A DNA stretch of 64,000 bases from Caballeronia sp. INDeC2 (GCF_023631325.1 NZ_JALQDG010000036.1:88053-152052); one strand, 5' to 3'. Shown: positions 8,654-17,687, counted from the first letter of the stretch. A program made the numbers and translations. The notes: generated by a model from the sequence alone, not told the origin.

Positions 8654-9736
8654 TCAGGCGGGCGCGTCGAAGCCCGCGCGACGGGCAAGCACGATCGCCT
8701 GCGCGCGATTTTCGACTTCGAGCTTCGCGAAGATGCTGGTGATGTGATTGCGCACCGTCTTCTCGCTCAGCGCAAGGCGCGCGGCGATCTGCGCGTTGTC
8801 GCGCCCGCCCGCGATCAGTTCGACGATATCGCGCTCGCGCGGCGTCAGCGCGGAGAACGCAGGATCGCTCACTTGCGCCGACGGCAGGAACGCCCGAACC
8901 TCCTCGCGCCAGCGCTGCCAGGCGGCGTCGAATTCGAGCATGAGATGGTTCTCGCTTTCGAGCGGCACGAAGCGCGCGCCCGGAATTTGACCGGCGAGCA
9001 GCCGGCTTTCGTCGAAGGGCACACGCGCGTCGCCGCTCGCGTGCAGCACGAGCGTCGGGCATTGCACGCGCGGCAGCAGATCGACCACGTCGATGTCGTT
9101 GAACACGCGCATGATGCGCGCGGCGTTGTGCGGCGTGGTCGTGAGGCGTTCGAGCTCGTTGAACCAGTGATGCTGCTCCGGCGTGCCGCCCGGAATGAAT
9201 TGCGTCGTGAAGAACTGCCGGAACGCCGGGTTCTGCTTGCCCCAGCCGAGTTCGGCGAGCTTCACGAGCATTTCCGCTTCCTCGCGCAGCGCCGGATCGT
9301 GCGTGCGCTTGAGCCGGCCGCGCGCGTAGCCGCCGTGCAGCACGAGATGCGTGACGCGCTCCGGATGCGCGACCGCATACGCGATGGCGATCGACGCGCC
9401 CTGCGATATCCCGAGCAGCGGAAAGCGTTCGAGGCCGCTCGCGTCGACGACGGTTTCGAGATCGCGCAGCCAGGCGTCGAAGGAAATGTCGGCGACATCG
9501 TGGTCGGAGAGACCGCAGCCGCGCTGATCGTAACGAATCAGCGTGTGACGGCCGCACAACTCCAGCATCAGATGGCTCCAGACCGGACTCGTGAAGTCCA
9601 GCTCCAGATGACTCAGCCAGTTCGCCGCCTTGATGAGCGGCGGCCCGGAGCCGCACGTCGCGTACGCGATGCGCACACCGTCGCTCGCCGGGCAAAGGCG
9701 GATCTGCTGCCGTGGCGTGGACGGGCGCGGCACCAT
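8654..9736 (-). CDS. Alpha/beta hydrolase fused to a LuxR-type DNA-binding domain
   Basis: 360 residues. Residues 1-280 form an alpha/beta hydrolase with nucleophile elbow GISQG (Ser111), acid in HASGDARVPF and His in SENHLMLE. Residues 290-355 are a LuxR/GerE helix-turn-helix (LTPRERDIVELIAGGRDNAQ, SEKTVRNHITSIFAKL). The hydrolase may act as a ligand-sensing or ligand-consuming module that controls a nearby promoter. It is best placed to control itself or the downstream ferritin-like gene, which is on the same strand. Confidence 0.8.
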   Translation of the reverse strand: MVPRPSTPRQQIRLCPASDGVRIAYATCGSGPPLIKAANWLSHLELDFTSPVWSHLMLELCGRHTLIRYDQRGCGLSDHDVADISFDAWLRDLETVVDASGLERFPLLGISQGASIAIAYAVAHPERVTHLVLHGGYARGRLKRTHDPALREEAEMLVKLAELGWGKQNPAFRQFFTTQFIPGGTPEQHHWFNELERLTTTPHNAARIMRVFNDIDVVDLLPRVQCPTLVLHASGDARVPFDESRLLAGQIPGARFVPLESENHLMLEFDAAWQRWREEVRAFLPSAQVSDPAFSALTPRERDIVELIAGGRDNAQIAARLALSEKTVRNHITSIFAKLEVENRAQAIVLARRAGFDAPA

Positions 9737-9830
9737 CGGAGTGATGTGTAAGTAGGGACTACGTACAAAGGCGATGCCCGCGCGGCACCCCGCGCGTTTC
9801 GCTCATGCTCGCCCGTAATGCTTTGGAAAG

Positions 9831-11171
9831 TCAAGGACGGCGCGCGCCGCGCGTCTGGCTCGTCAGGTCGCCGTGGTGCATCGCGAGCGCGCGCAGCGAC
9901 GGCCACATGTGCATGTAATGCACCATGAAGCTGTCGCGGCTCTGGAATTGGTACGGCGTGTTGATCGTCATGCAGTCGAGCAGATCGCGGCTCTCGGCGA
10001 GGCCGTGCCGTTGCAGGACCTTGATGAACACATCCTGATCGCCGCCGCTCGCATACGTCGACGATTTATCCGCGATTGCGCCGATCGTCTGTTCGATTTC
10101 CGTCAGCACGTCGAGGTTTTGCTGCGTGTTGCGAAAGCCCATGATGCCCGAGTTGAAATGCCAGCTCACGTCCGTCGCGATCACGCGGTCGCGGTTCGTC
10201 AGGAGCGGTTCGAGCGGCTTGCTTTGATCGACGACGAGCACGTCGGCATCGATCCAGAAGATCCATTCGTGCTCGGGGAGATGGCGCAGCAAGACCCACG
10301 GCTTGATCCAGTTGCCGCTCGCGCCCGGCCCCGCTTCCGGCGGCACTTCGCGATACAGATGCAGCGCATAGCCGTGCCGCTCGCAATAGCGCCGCAGATT
10401 GCGCTCGGCGATGGCGCCGTATTCGCGGATATTCGGCGTGTAGAGCATCGCGAGCGCAATCGGCGCGTCGCCGTTCACTGCCTCGTAGCGCGCTTCACCG
10501 GCTTCCAGCGTCGGCAAGTCGAGATACGGCAACCCGCGCCTTTGACGATCGTTGATGTGCTCCGCGAGCAGATCGCGCAAGTCGGCGAAAACCGGCTGGT
10601 TCTTTGGCGCGCCGGGAATGTCCGCGAGCGCGAGCGCGAATGCGGGCCATTCGGACCAGACCGGAGACACGTCCAGCCCGGCAAGCACGACGGGCACATG
10701 ACCTCCGATCGCGACGTTGAACGCCAGCGGATCGAGCGCGCGCAGCAACTCGGACTCGCTGGCAAGCGTGCGGCCGCCGAACTTCGCGCCCTCGCAAAGA
10801 CGTTCGACGTGCGCGCGCGCGGCGGGTGTATTGCGCCAGAGCTGGAACGCCGCCATCACACCTTCGGCCTCTTCGTTGCGATATGCGACGACGCAGTCCC
10901 GGCCGTCGTCGTGCATGAACGTCTCGCACGGGACGTCGCGCAACAGCAGGCAGTCCTGCGTGAGCAGCAGCACGAGATCGCCCTCGGCGCTTGCACGCAG
11001 CGTTCGCAGCAGCACCTGATACTTCTGCAGCATGCGCAGATGCGGCCAGCCGATCGCGCTCGTTTCGACGTAATCGTGCGCATAGGCATGCCGCGCGCAA
11101 TAGCGGCGATGATTCTCGAACGATGCGCGCGCGTTGTCGTCGGCGAAAAAACTGATGACGCGGGTTGTCAT
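9831..11171 (-). CDS. Putative glycosyltransferase with two tandem GT-A-like units
   Basis: 446 residues. The C-terminal half carries YCERHGYALHLYRE, KPWVLLRHLPEHEWIFWIDAD with a DAD metal motif, then a glycine/asparagine-rich substrate segment, resembling the galactosyl/mannosyltransferase GT34 (GMA12/MNN10) fold. The N-terminal half repeats the plan (YCARHAYAHDYVE, QKYQVLLRTL, GDLVLLLTQDCLLLRD), but its metal motif is degenerate (TQD). No signal peptide or membrane segment, so probably cytosolic. No sugar-cluster neighbours indicate an acceptor. Confidence 0.65.
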   Translation of the reverse strand: MTTRVISFFADDNARASFENHRRYCARHAYAHDYVETSAIGWPHLRMLQKYQVLLRTLRASAEGDLVLLLTQDCLLLRDVPCETFMHDDGRDCVVAYRNEEAEGVMAAFQLWRNTPAARAHVERLCEGAKFGGRTLASESELLRALDPLAFNVAIGGHVPVVLAGLDVSPVWSEWPAFALALADIPGAPKNQPVFADLRDLLAEHINDRQRRGLPYLDLPTLEAGEARYEAVNGDAPIALAMLYTPNIREYGAIAERNLRRYCERHGYALHLYREVPPEAGPGASGNWIKPWVLLRHLPEHEWIFWIDADVLVVDQSKPLEPLLTNRDRVIATDVSWHFNSGIMGFRNTQQNLDVLTEIEQTIGAIADKSSTYASGGDQDVFIKVLQRHGLAESRDLLDCMTINTPYQFQSRDSFMVHYMHMWPSLRALAMHHGDLTSQTRGARRP

Positions 11172-11254
11172 GGCGATGCTCCGGGATATGCGTTCCTATC
11201 CGGGCGATTCTGGTCCCATAGTCGAGGCGCGAGCAAGCGCAACGACAGTTTGTT

Positions 11255-11920
11255 TCAGTCAGGTTTGCGTGCGTTGCGATCGTTTCGCGAAACGGCGGCG
11301 CGCCTCGGCAGCGTGGCGATGAACTGATCGATCGCCGCAAAGAGCGCCGCACTGCGCACGCCGTCCTGCGCCTGAATCGACAAGCCCGCGAACAGCGTCA
11401 TGCACAACGCGGCGAGCGCCGGGACATCGGTACGCGCGTCGAGTTCGCCGTTCTCGACGCCTCGCGCGAGCCGCGCCGCAACGATCGACGCCACCTCGCG
11501 CCTGCGCTTGTGCATCTCGCTGCGCAACTGCGCATGTTCGGCGCCGACGGACATCGCGCCCAGAAAGATCATGCAGCCGCGTGGATTCGGCGCGCCGGTG
11601 AACAGCTCGACGCTCGTGCGGAACATCGCGCGCAGGCCGTCGCATACCGATTCGTGCGCCTGCAACTGCCTGAGCGCCGCGCCGCCTTCCGCATCCGTGT
11701 AGAGCTCGACCGCCTCGCGGTACAAATCTTCTTTGCTGCCGAACGCGGCGTAGAGGCTCGGCGAGTTAATGCCCATTGCGTCGACGAGATCGGCCATCGA
11801 GCAGGTGTCGAAGCCCTTGGCCCAGAACACTTCCATTGCGCTTCGCAAGGCCGCCTCGCGATCGAACGCGCGCGGCCGGCCGCGCGTCTTGTGCTGCGTC
11901 TCCCGCATTTCCGACGACAT
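11255..11920 (-). CDS. TetR/AcrR family regulator
   Basis: 221 residues. N-terminal helix-turn-helix (GRPRAFDREAALRSAMEVFW, then SMADLVDAMGINSPSLYAAF, to about residue 60) and a TetR_C-type ligand domain with PRGCMIFLGAM. It is divergent from the small exported protein gene, and the shared 161-bp region holds two near-identical palindromes, so self-regulation and control of the divergent gene are likely. Confidence 0.88.
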   Translation of the reverse strand: MSSEMRETQHKTRGRPRAFDREAALRSAMEVFWAKGFDTCSMADLVDAMGINSPSLYAAFGSKEDLYREAVELYTDAEGGAALRQLQAHESVCDGLRAMFRTSVELFTGAPNPRGCMIFLGAMSVGAEHAQLRSEMHKRRREVASIVAARLARGVENGELDARTDVPALAALCMTLFAGLSIQAQDGVRSAALFAAIDQFIATLPRRAAVSRNDRNARKPD

Positions 11921-11979
11921 CTCTCGCTCCTCGCGCGCGCCGTGCCAGCGATTGATACGCGCAGTGAAATTCTGAATTA

Positions 11980-11995
11980 TGTGTCGATCGTAACA
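11980..11995. promoter_or_regulatory. Candidate TetR operator, copy 1
   Basis: TGTGTCGATCGTAACA, sharing the TCGATCG core and flanking TGT/ACA with the second copy 55 bp away. Lies between the divergent TetR gene and the exported-protein gene. Confidence 0.5.
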
Positions 11996-12034
11996 AAATA
12001 ACTGGACGCGGTCACGCGTCGATGTTTAAATATA

Positions 12035-12050
12035 TGTATCGATCGCTACA
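12035..12050. promoter_or_regulatory. Candidate TetR operator, copy 2
   Basis: TGTATCGATCGCTACA, a near-palindrome 31 bp upstream of the exported-protein start codon. A bound repressor would overlap the probable promoter or transcription start. Confidence 0.55.
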
Positions 12051-12081
12051 CAAATCTCGGAACCTTCTTAGGAGTATCGTC

Positions 12082-12354
12082 ATGAAATCGACTTTGTCCG
12101 CGCTTGCCGTCGCGCTGCTGCTTATGAGCCCGCTGATGTCGTTCGCGCAAACCACCGCGACGGCGGCGTCGCCCGCGCCGTATTCGGTGTTCGTCGACCA
12201 GCCGACCGGCTTCACCTTCGTGAAGATGCCGTCGGGATGGAAGTTCGTCGGCGCGGTGTCGAAGGACGAAGCGCAGCATGTGCCGGCCAACGTGTTGACG
12301 TCGGTGTTGCCTGCCGATTCGGCGCGCGCCATCGATACCGCATCGGTCAAGTAA
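12082..12354 (+). CDS. Small exported protein
   Basis: 90 residues with a clear signal peptide (MKSTLSALAVALLLMSPLMS, cleavage near SFAQ) and a mature part of about 67 residues without recognised domain. AGGAG lies 8-9 bases upstream of the ATG at 12082, so the longer open frame from 12022 is not used. The mature part (TGFTFVKMPSGWKFVGAVSK) has the style of a small periplasmic stress protein. Probably controlled by the divergent TetR. Ends 3 bp before the convergent flavoprotein gene. Confidence 0.75.
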   Translation: MKSTLSALAVALLLMSPLMSFAQTTATAASPAPYSVFVDQPTGFTFVKMPSGWKFVGAVSKDEAQHVPANVLTSVLPADSARAIDTASVK

Positions 12355-12357
12355 GCG

Positions 12358-13632
12358 TCACGCGCACGTAATCGACACGGCATCGGGCGCGCCCGCGCGC
12401 TCCGCGCAGATCGCATCGACGAGGTATTGCGCATCGCGCGCTACGCCCGAGAAGCGGCCCGATCCCCACGTGTGCAGCCACGGCAGGCCGACGAAATACA
12501 GCCCCGGAACCGCCGTCACCCCGCGTAGATGCGAAGGGTGCCCGCGTCCGTTGAACACAGGTGCGTCGAGCCAGCCGAAATCCGGCGTGAAGCCGATGCA
12601 CCACACGACAGCTCCGATCCCGCTCGCTTCAATATCCAGTTCAACACGCTCTTCAGCCGGATGCCACAGCGGTTCGTAACGCGCGGCAGGCGGCGCATCG
12701 ATGCCCTGCTTCGCGATGAAGCCGTCGATGCTCGCATTGATGCGGTTGTAGGTATCGTCGGCATCGTCGAGATTGGCGCGCAGATTCGGCGCGAAATGCA
12801 GCTTGCCGTCGCTGAAATCTTCCAGACGGCCGAACAGTTCCATGCCTTCCAGCGCGAAGTGGCGCAAGTCGATGTCGCGTCCGCCGTCGCGCCCCGTGAC
12901 GTAGTGATTGGTGTTGTCACGCACGCCCTCGCGCAGCGGATGATCGGTCACGGGCATGTCGTAGTAGCGCATGTCGGCGAGCCAGTCGACCACATCGCGG
13001 CCGCGATAAAAACGGGCGCAGCGCGGCGCCTCGCCCACCGCGAGATGCACCTTGCGGCCCGACAGATGCAGATCCTCCGCGATCTGCGCGCCCGACTGTC
13101 CCGAGCCGACGACGAGCACCGCGCCCGGCGGCAACGCATCCGCATTGCGATAATCCGACGACTGCACCTGCGCGATACGCGCGGGCAAACGTTCGGCCAT
13201 GCGCGGCACGATCGGCGTGTGATAGCCGCCCGAGGCCACCACGATCTGATCCGCCGTGAACTCGCCGCGCGTGCTTTTCACGTGATAGCGTCCATCCGCG
13301 CCACGCGCCACGCGCGTGACCGCCGCGCCTTCGAGCACCGGCGCATTCACCTTCTCGATGAAGCCATCGAGATACGCGATGATCTCATCCTTCTTCATGA
13401 AACCGTGGGGGTCCGCGCCGTCGTACGGATGCCCCGGCAGCGCGCATTGCCAGTTCGGTGTCACGAGGCAGAACGAGTCCCAGCGTTGCGTGCGCCACGT
13501 ATGGGTGACGCTGTGCTTTTCGAGCACGAGATGATCGATGTTCGCCTGCTGCAAGAAGTAGCTGACCGACAAGCCCGCCTGCCCGCCACCGACGACGATC
13601 ACGCTGCAATGCGTTGACTGGACGTTCGACAT
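12358..13632 (-). CDS. Flavin-dependent oxidoreductase, MSMEG_0569 family (Nit1C)
   Basis: 424 residues. FAD-binding GGGQAG near residue 15 and NADPH-binding VVGSGQSGAQ near residue 170, the arrangement of class B flavin monooxygenases; the C-terminal part has PGLYFVGLPWLHTWGSGRFSG. It is the last gene of the Nit1C operon (called nitH in the Pseudomonas literature as I recall it). Its substrate is unknown. The gap to the preceding small gene is 25 bp. Confidence 0.88.
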   Translation of the reverse strand: MSNVQSTHCSVIVVGGGQAGLSVSYFLQQANIDHLVLEKHSVTHTWRTQRWDSFCLVTPNWQCALPGHPYDGADPHGFMKKDEIIAYLDGFIEKVNAPVLEGAAVTRVARGADGRYHVKSTRGEFTADQIVVASGGYHTPIVPRMAERLPARIAQVQSSDYRNADALPPGAVLVVGSGQSGAQIAEDLHLSGRKVHLAVGEAPRCARFYRGRDVVDWLADMRYYDMPVTDHPLREGVRDNTNHYVTGRDGGRDIDLRHFALEGMELFGRLEDFSDGKLHFAPNLRANLDDADDTYNRINASIDGFIAKQGIDAPPAARYEPLWHPAEERVELDIEASGIGAVVWCIGFTPDFGWLDAPVFNGRGHPSHLRGVTAVPGLYFVGLPWLHTWGSGRFSGVARDAQYLVDAICAERAGAPDAVSITCA

Positions 13633-13657
13633 TTGCGCATCCTCTTCGACAAATGAA

Positions 13658-13942
13658 TCAATCGAGCGCGAGCACGGTGACGCGCGCCTCGTGGGTAGCC
13701 ATGAAGCGTCTCGCGTCCTCTTCGATGCGCGCGAGCTGATCGAGCGCCGCTGAGCACGCGAAGCCGTACTTTTCGCGCACGCGTTCCGAGCCGATATTGA
13801 GCGCCTCGCGCGAGCGCGCGACGAAATCGCCGACGCTATAGCTTTCGCCCGCCGTGAAGAACTCGCCGACGACGGTCGATGGCGAATAGCAATTCGCTTC
13901 GATGCCATCCGGCCAGCGAATTCGAAAGTGCATGACTGGCAT
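13658..13942 (-). CDS. MSMEG_0570 family nitrogen starvation response protein (Nit1C)
   Basis: 94 residues starting MPVMHFRIRWPDGIEANCYS, with a second conserved stretch SVGDFVARSREALNIGSERV. No enzymatic motif is visible; the family is known only from Nit1C-type clusters. AAGGA lies upstream of the ATG at 13942, which excludes the longer open frame. Located 13 bp downstream of the glycosyltransferase gene. Confidence 0.85.
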   Translation of the reverse strand: MPVMHFRIRWPDGIEANCYSPSTVVGEFFTAGESYSVGDFVARSREALNIGSERVREKYGFACSAALDQLARIEEDARRFMATHEARVTVLALD

Positions 13943-13955
13943 GATCGCGTTTCCT

Positions 13956-15110
13956 TCAAGCGTTGAGCTTGCCGTAGATGTCGAGATGCCGCGACGCGCT
14001 CGCCTGCCATGAGAAGCGGTCGAGCAGCCCGGGCACGGCATGAGCGAAGTCGATGCCGCTCGCGCCGTCGATTGCTTTGACGAGCGCATCGGTGATCGAG
14101 GACGCGTCGTGAGGATCGGCGAAGACGCAGGTCGTATCGTCGAGATACTCGGTGAACGGCGCGACGCGCGACACGATCACCGGCCGCTCGCTCGCCAGCG
14201 CTTCGAGCACGACGAGCCCGAAACCTTCGCGCAGCGAGATCATCGAGACCGCGTCGGCCAGCCGATACAGCGCGGGCATCGATGCATCGGAGAGCGCGCC
14301 GGTCACGACGACCGGCGTGCCTTTCGCGCTCACGTCGAGTCGAAGTTCGGCGGCGCGCGCGAGAAAGCGGCGCGTATATGAATCATGATCGAGCAGGCTC
14401 GCGCCGCCCGCGAGCACGAGTTGCGCCGAAGGCAGTTGGGTATGCAACGATGCGAACGCATCGAGCAGCATCGACGTATTCTTGCGCGCCTCGATGCCGC
14501 CGACCGCGAGCACCACTGGCCCCGCGCCGATGCCGAAACGTTCGCGCAACGCATCGCGCTCATTGTCGGACGATGCGACGTAGCGCGTTCGGTCGATACC
14601 GTTCGTCACCGTCAGCGCCGCGATGCCGTATCGCGAACGCATCGTGCGCGTCCATGCATCGCTCACGCAGAGCACGGCGTCGGCGTCCTGCCATGCGCGT
14701 CGTTGCCAGTGCGCGAGTTGCGCATCGTCGAAATGATCGAGATGATGAACGGTGCGCACGAAGCCGCGAATCTTGCCCTGCGCTTTAAGCTCCGCAAGCG
14801 CATTTCCGCCGATGCTGTCCTGCGCATGCAGCACGTCGTAGCGACTCACGTTCTCTTCGACGAGTGCATGCTTCAACGCGCAAATGCGTTCATCGACCAC
14901 GCCGACGAGACTGCCCCGCGCGCCTTCTATAAGCGCCAGCACTACACGGCAAGGCGACGCACGGAACATCGCTTCGCCCGCGCGGGCCGGCGCGAATAGC
15001 GTGACCTCGTGTCCTAACGCATGCAATGCGCGCCCGAGTTCGAGCGTATGCACGACGCCGCCGCGCGGGTTCACCGAATGCGTGAGCAGCGCGATGCGCA
15101 TGCGGTTCAT
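13956..15110 (-). CDS. MSMEG_0565-type glycosyltransferase, GT4 (Nit1C)
   Basis: 384 residues, a GT-B retaining glycosyltransferase. N-terminal domain THSVNPRGGVVHTLELGRAL; C-terminal domain VLAVGGIEARKNTSMLLDAF and the donor-binding EX7E region SLREGFGLVVLEALASERPV. Start and preceding stop overlap as ATGA at 15107-15110, indicating translational coupling to the AIR-synthase-like gene. Acceptor and product are unknown; it implies that the Nit1C pathway product or cofactor is glycosylated. Confidence 0.87.
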   Translation of the reverse strand: MNRMRIALLTHSVNPRGGVVHTLELGRALHALGHEVTLFAPARAGEAMFRASPCRVVLALIEGARGSLVGVVDERICALKHALVEENVSRYDVLHAQDSIGGNALAELKAQGKIRGFVRTVHHLDHFDDAQLAHWQRRAWQDADAVLCVSDAWTRTMRSRYGIAALTVTNGIDRTRYVASSDNERDALRERFGIGAGPVVLAVGGIEARKNTSMLLDAFASLHTQLPSAQLVLAGGASLLDHDSYTRRFLARAAELRLDVSAKGTPVVVTGALSDASMPALYRLADAVSMISLREGFGLVVLEALASERPVIVSRVAPFTEYLDDTTCVFADPHDASSITDALVKAIDGASGIDFAHAVPGLLDRFSWQASASRHLDIYGKLNA

Positions 15111-16057
15111 CGCGCGCATATGAACGGCTCCTCGCGCAGATTCCACAGCAACGCACGTTCCAAATCTCGTTCGATGACGACCTCGCGCGACGCATCCACT
15201 TCGCCGATCACCGCGCATGCAAGCGAGTGCGAAGCGAAGCGCGCGAGAACTTCGTCGACATGCTCTCGGCGCACGGAGAGCACGAACCCGAAGCTCGGAA
15301 ACGCCGTGATCCAGCGTTCGATATCGACATCGGCGGGGCGCGGCAATGCATCGAGATCGATGCGCGCGCCGACGTTCGAGCATTCGAGCAGCATCAACGC
15401 GGTGCCGAGCGCGCCCGCCATGCTGATGTCCTTGGCGGCCTCGCACAGGCCGTCTTCGGACAGCGCGGGCAGCAGCTCGAAGTCCGCGCGCGCACGGCCA
15501 TCGGGCGCGCCGACCGATGCATTCCAGAACGGATACGGCTCTTCGAATTGGCCGCGCAGATCGACGGCCATGACGAGCGCATCGCCGGGACGCGCATCGA
15601 AGCTCGTCAGCAGCTTGCGCGCACGCCCGACGATTGCGACCGCGAGTTGCGCGCCATCGCTGCGCACATTGCTGTGCCCGCCGACGATCGGCACGCCATA
15701 CGCCGCCGATGCCGCCGCCATGCCCGCGAGCACGTCGCGCGCGTCGTCCTCGCTGCCGCTCCACAATGCATCGACGACGGCGATGGGACGGCCGCCCATC
15801 GCATAGATATCGCTGACGTTCACCATGACGCCGCTATAGCCCGCGAACCAGGGCTTCGTGCGAACGAAGTCGCTCACGAGACCTTCGATGGCGAAGAGCA
15901 TGTAGCCGTCGCCATCGGGAATCGCCGCGCAATCGTCGCCTATCGCGATGCCTTGGGCGTCGTGAGGCAAGCGTGAGAGCACCTGCGAGATATCGCGCTT
16001 GTGACGAAAACCGCGGGTCTCGCGCAAGCGCTCGACCAGTTCGACGAGCGCGCTCAC
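15107..16057 (-). CDS. AIR synthase-like protein, sll0787 family (Nit1C)
   Basis: 316 residues of the PurM/SelD/ThiL ATP-binding fold: GDDCAAIPDGDGYMLFAIEG near residues 40-60, SDIYAMGGRPIAVVDALW, and GGHSNVRSDGAQLAVAIVG. Members of this fold phosphorylate or cyclise small molecules with ATP. The GTG start overlaps the upstream stop as GTGA at 16054-16057. Corresponds to sll0787 in Synechocystis; its true substrate is not known. Confidence 0.87.
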   Translation of the reverse strand: MSALVELVERLRETRGFRHKRDISQVLSRLPHDAQGIAIGDDCAAIPDGDGYMLFAIEGLVSDFVRTKPWFAGYSGVMVNVSDIYAMGGRPIAVVDALWSGSEDDARDVLAGMAAASAAYGVPIVGGHSNVRSDGAQLAVAIVGRARKLLTSFDARPGDALVMAVDLRGQFEEPYPFWNASVGAPDGRARADFELLPALSEDGLCEAAKDISMAGALGTALMLLECSNVGARIDLDALPRPADVDIERWITAFPSFGFVLSVRREHVDEVLARFASHSLACAVIGEVDASREVVIERDLERALLWNLREEPFICAR

Positions 16058-16614
16058 GACACTCTCCGCGCCAGCGCGACGAAGCCGCTTTGCGGCGTGA
16101 CGCAAGGCGGATACGCATCGAGCTGCGCGCGCATCAGATGATGCGGCCGCCCGAACAGCGTTTCCTCGCTGAGCGACGTCCAGCTCAGACGCTGAAAGAG
16201 CGGCACGTTCTGTGCCTGAACGTGCGCGAGAAACGTCTCGCAACCCTGCGCATGCGCGCTCGACACGGCAAGCCGTATGAGCGTCGCGCCGATCTTCGCG
16301 TGCGAGCGAAACGCCGCGTGCACCGCGAGCCGCGAGCCGAGCCAGACGCCCGGTTCGCTCTCGTGGATACGCACCGTGCCGACGACCTGCTCGGGGATGC
16401 CTGCGACGCAACTCAACGCGACGAGCAGTTGCGCGCGCTCGTCGATCTCGTCGCGATCGTTGCCGACGAACACGCCCTGCTCGATGCAGAACACCGCGCG
16501 CCGCAGCTTGTATGCTTCGTGCGCTTCCCACGGCAGCGTCGCCCATTTCACGCGATATTCGACCGGCGTGTATTCGAGCGCGAGCGCATCGCCTTCAAGG
16601 GCATCGACGAACAT
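16054..16614 (-). CDS. N-acetyltransferase, MSMEG_0567/sll0786 family (Nit1C)
   Basis: About 186 residues with a GNAT fold: RRAVFCIEQGVFVGNDRDEI (strand beta1 region), VVGTVRIHESEPGVWLGSRLA (beta4) and a pyrophosphate-loop region around RSHAKIGATLIRLAV. The ATG at 16614 is two bases from the radical-SAM stop; an in-frame GTG at 16620 overlapping that stop (GTGA) is an equally good start. Confidence 0.85.
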   Translation of the reverse strand: MFVDALEGDALALEYTPVEYRVKWATLPWEAHEAYKLRRAVFCIEQGVFVGNDRDEIDERAQLLVALSCVAGIPEQVVGTVRIHESEPGVWLGSRLAVHAAFRSHAKIGATLIRLAVSSAHAQGCETFLAHVQAQNVPLFQRLSWTSLSEETLFGRPHHLMRAQLDAYPPCVTPQSGFVALARRVS

Positions 16615-16616
16615 GA

Positions 16617-17687
16617 TCACACCTCGTACGATGAAAGCGACGAGCACGCGCCGCATTTGCCGCAGCCCGCCTTGATATCGGCGGAACGCATGCCGGCATC
16701 GGCCAGCATCGCGCCGATGGGTGCGAGCACCGAACGCATGAATTCGGGCGCGGGCGCGGGATGATCTTCGAGCGGCGTGCCGCTGATCGGCACGAAGGGC
16801 ACGACGAACGGATATACGCCAATGGCGATACATTCACGGGCCGTATCGACGATGGCCTGAGCGCTATCGCCGAGTCCGGCGAGGATGTACGTGCTCACCT
16901 GCCCGCGCCCGAACACCTTCACCGCGGCTTCGAACGCTTGCATGTAGCGCGACACCGGCACCGTCGCCTTTCCCGGCATGATGCGTTCGCGCACGGCGGG
17001 CGTCACGGCTTCGAGATGCATGCCGAGCGTATCGACGCCGCTCGCCTTCATGCGCTCGAACCAGCGATCGTCGTCGGGCGGCTCGCATTGCGCCTGGATC
17101 GGCAGATTCACGGCGGCCTTGATCGCGAATGCGCTTTCGCAGAGGATGTGCGCGCCGCGATCGGGCGTCGGCGGCGTGCCGGTCGTGAGAACCATGTGCT
17201 TCACGCCGTCGAGCAACACGGCCGCGCGGGCCACTTCCGCGAGCTGCTCGGGCGTCTTGCGCGCGATCGTGCGCCCCGCCGCGAGCGATTGACCGATCGC
17301 GCAGAACTTGCACGACTTGCGCCGGCTCTCGTAACGGATGCATGTTTGCAGGACCGTCGTCGCGAGCACGTCGGCGCCGTGCAGCGTCGCGATGTGCGAA
17401 TACGGCACGCCGTCGAGCGTCTGCATCGAATAGAAACGCGGCGCCTTCGGAAAGCTGATGTTCGCGATCGGAATGGCGTCGCGCATGAGCGCGCTGTTGC
17501 CGTGCGCATCGGGTCGCCCGGCGACGAACGGCGACTCCCATGCCGTGCTCGTGTGCACGGGCACCATGATCGTCACGCCATCGACGATCACCGCCTTGTG
17601 ATCCGACGGCCCCGCGCCGCCGCGCCGGCTCGCGACACCCGCGCGCGGATCGACGAGCCGCAGGCCAGTCGATTGAAGCTCAGTCAT
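16617..17687 (-). CDS. Radical SAM protein, MSMEG_0568 family (Nit1C)
   Basis: 356 residues, biotin-synthase-like radical SAM enzyme. The cluster cysteines are in TCIRYESRRKSCKFC, a C-x8-C-x2-C spacing rather than the canonical CxxxCxxC, and the C terminus ends with GCGKCGACSSLS, a likely second iron-sulfur site. The start at 17687 overlaps the nitrilase 3' end by 8 bases; longer in-frame starts exist inside the nitrilase gene. The reaction is unknown. Confidence 0.86.
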   Translation of the reverse strand: MTELQSTGLRLVDPRAGVASRRGGAGPSDHKAVIVDGVTIMVPVHTSTAWESPFVAGRPDAHGNSALMRDAIPIANISFPKAPRFYSMQTLDGVPYSHIATLHGADVLATTVLQTCIRYESRRKSCKFCAIGQSLAAGRTIARKTPEQLAEVARAAVLLDGVKHMVLTTGTPPTPDRGAHILCESAFAIKAAVNLPIQAQCEPPDDDRWFERMKASGVDTLGMHLEAVTPAVRERIMPGKATVPVSRYMQAFEAAVKVFGRGQVSTYILAGLGDSAQAIVDTARECIAIGVYPFVVPFVPISGTPLEDHPAPAPEFMRSVLAPIGAMLADAGMRSADIKAGCGKCGACSSLSSYEV

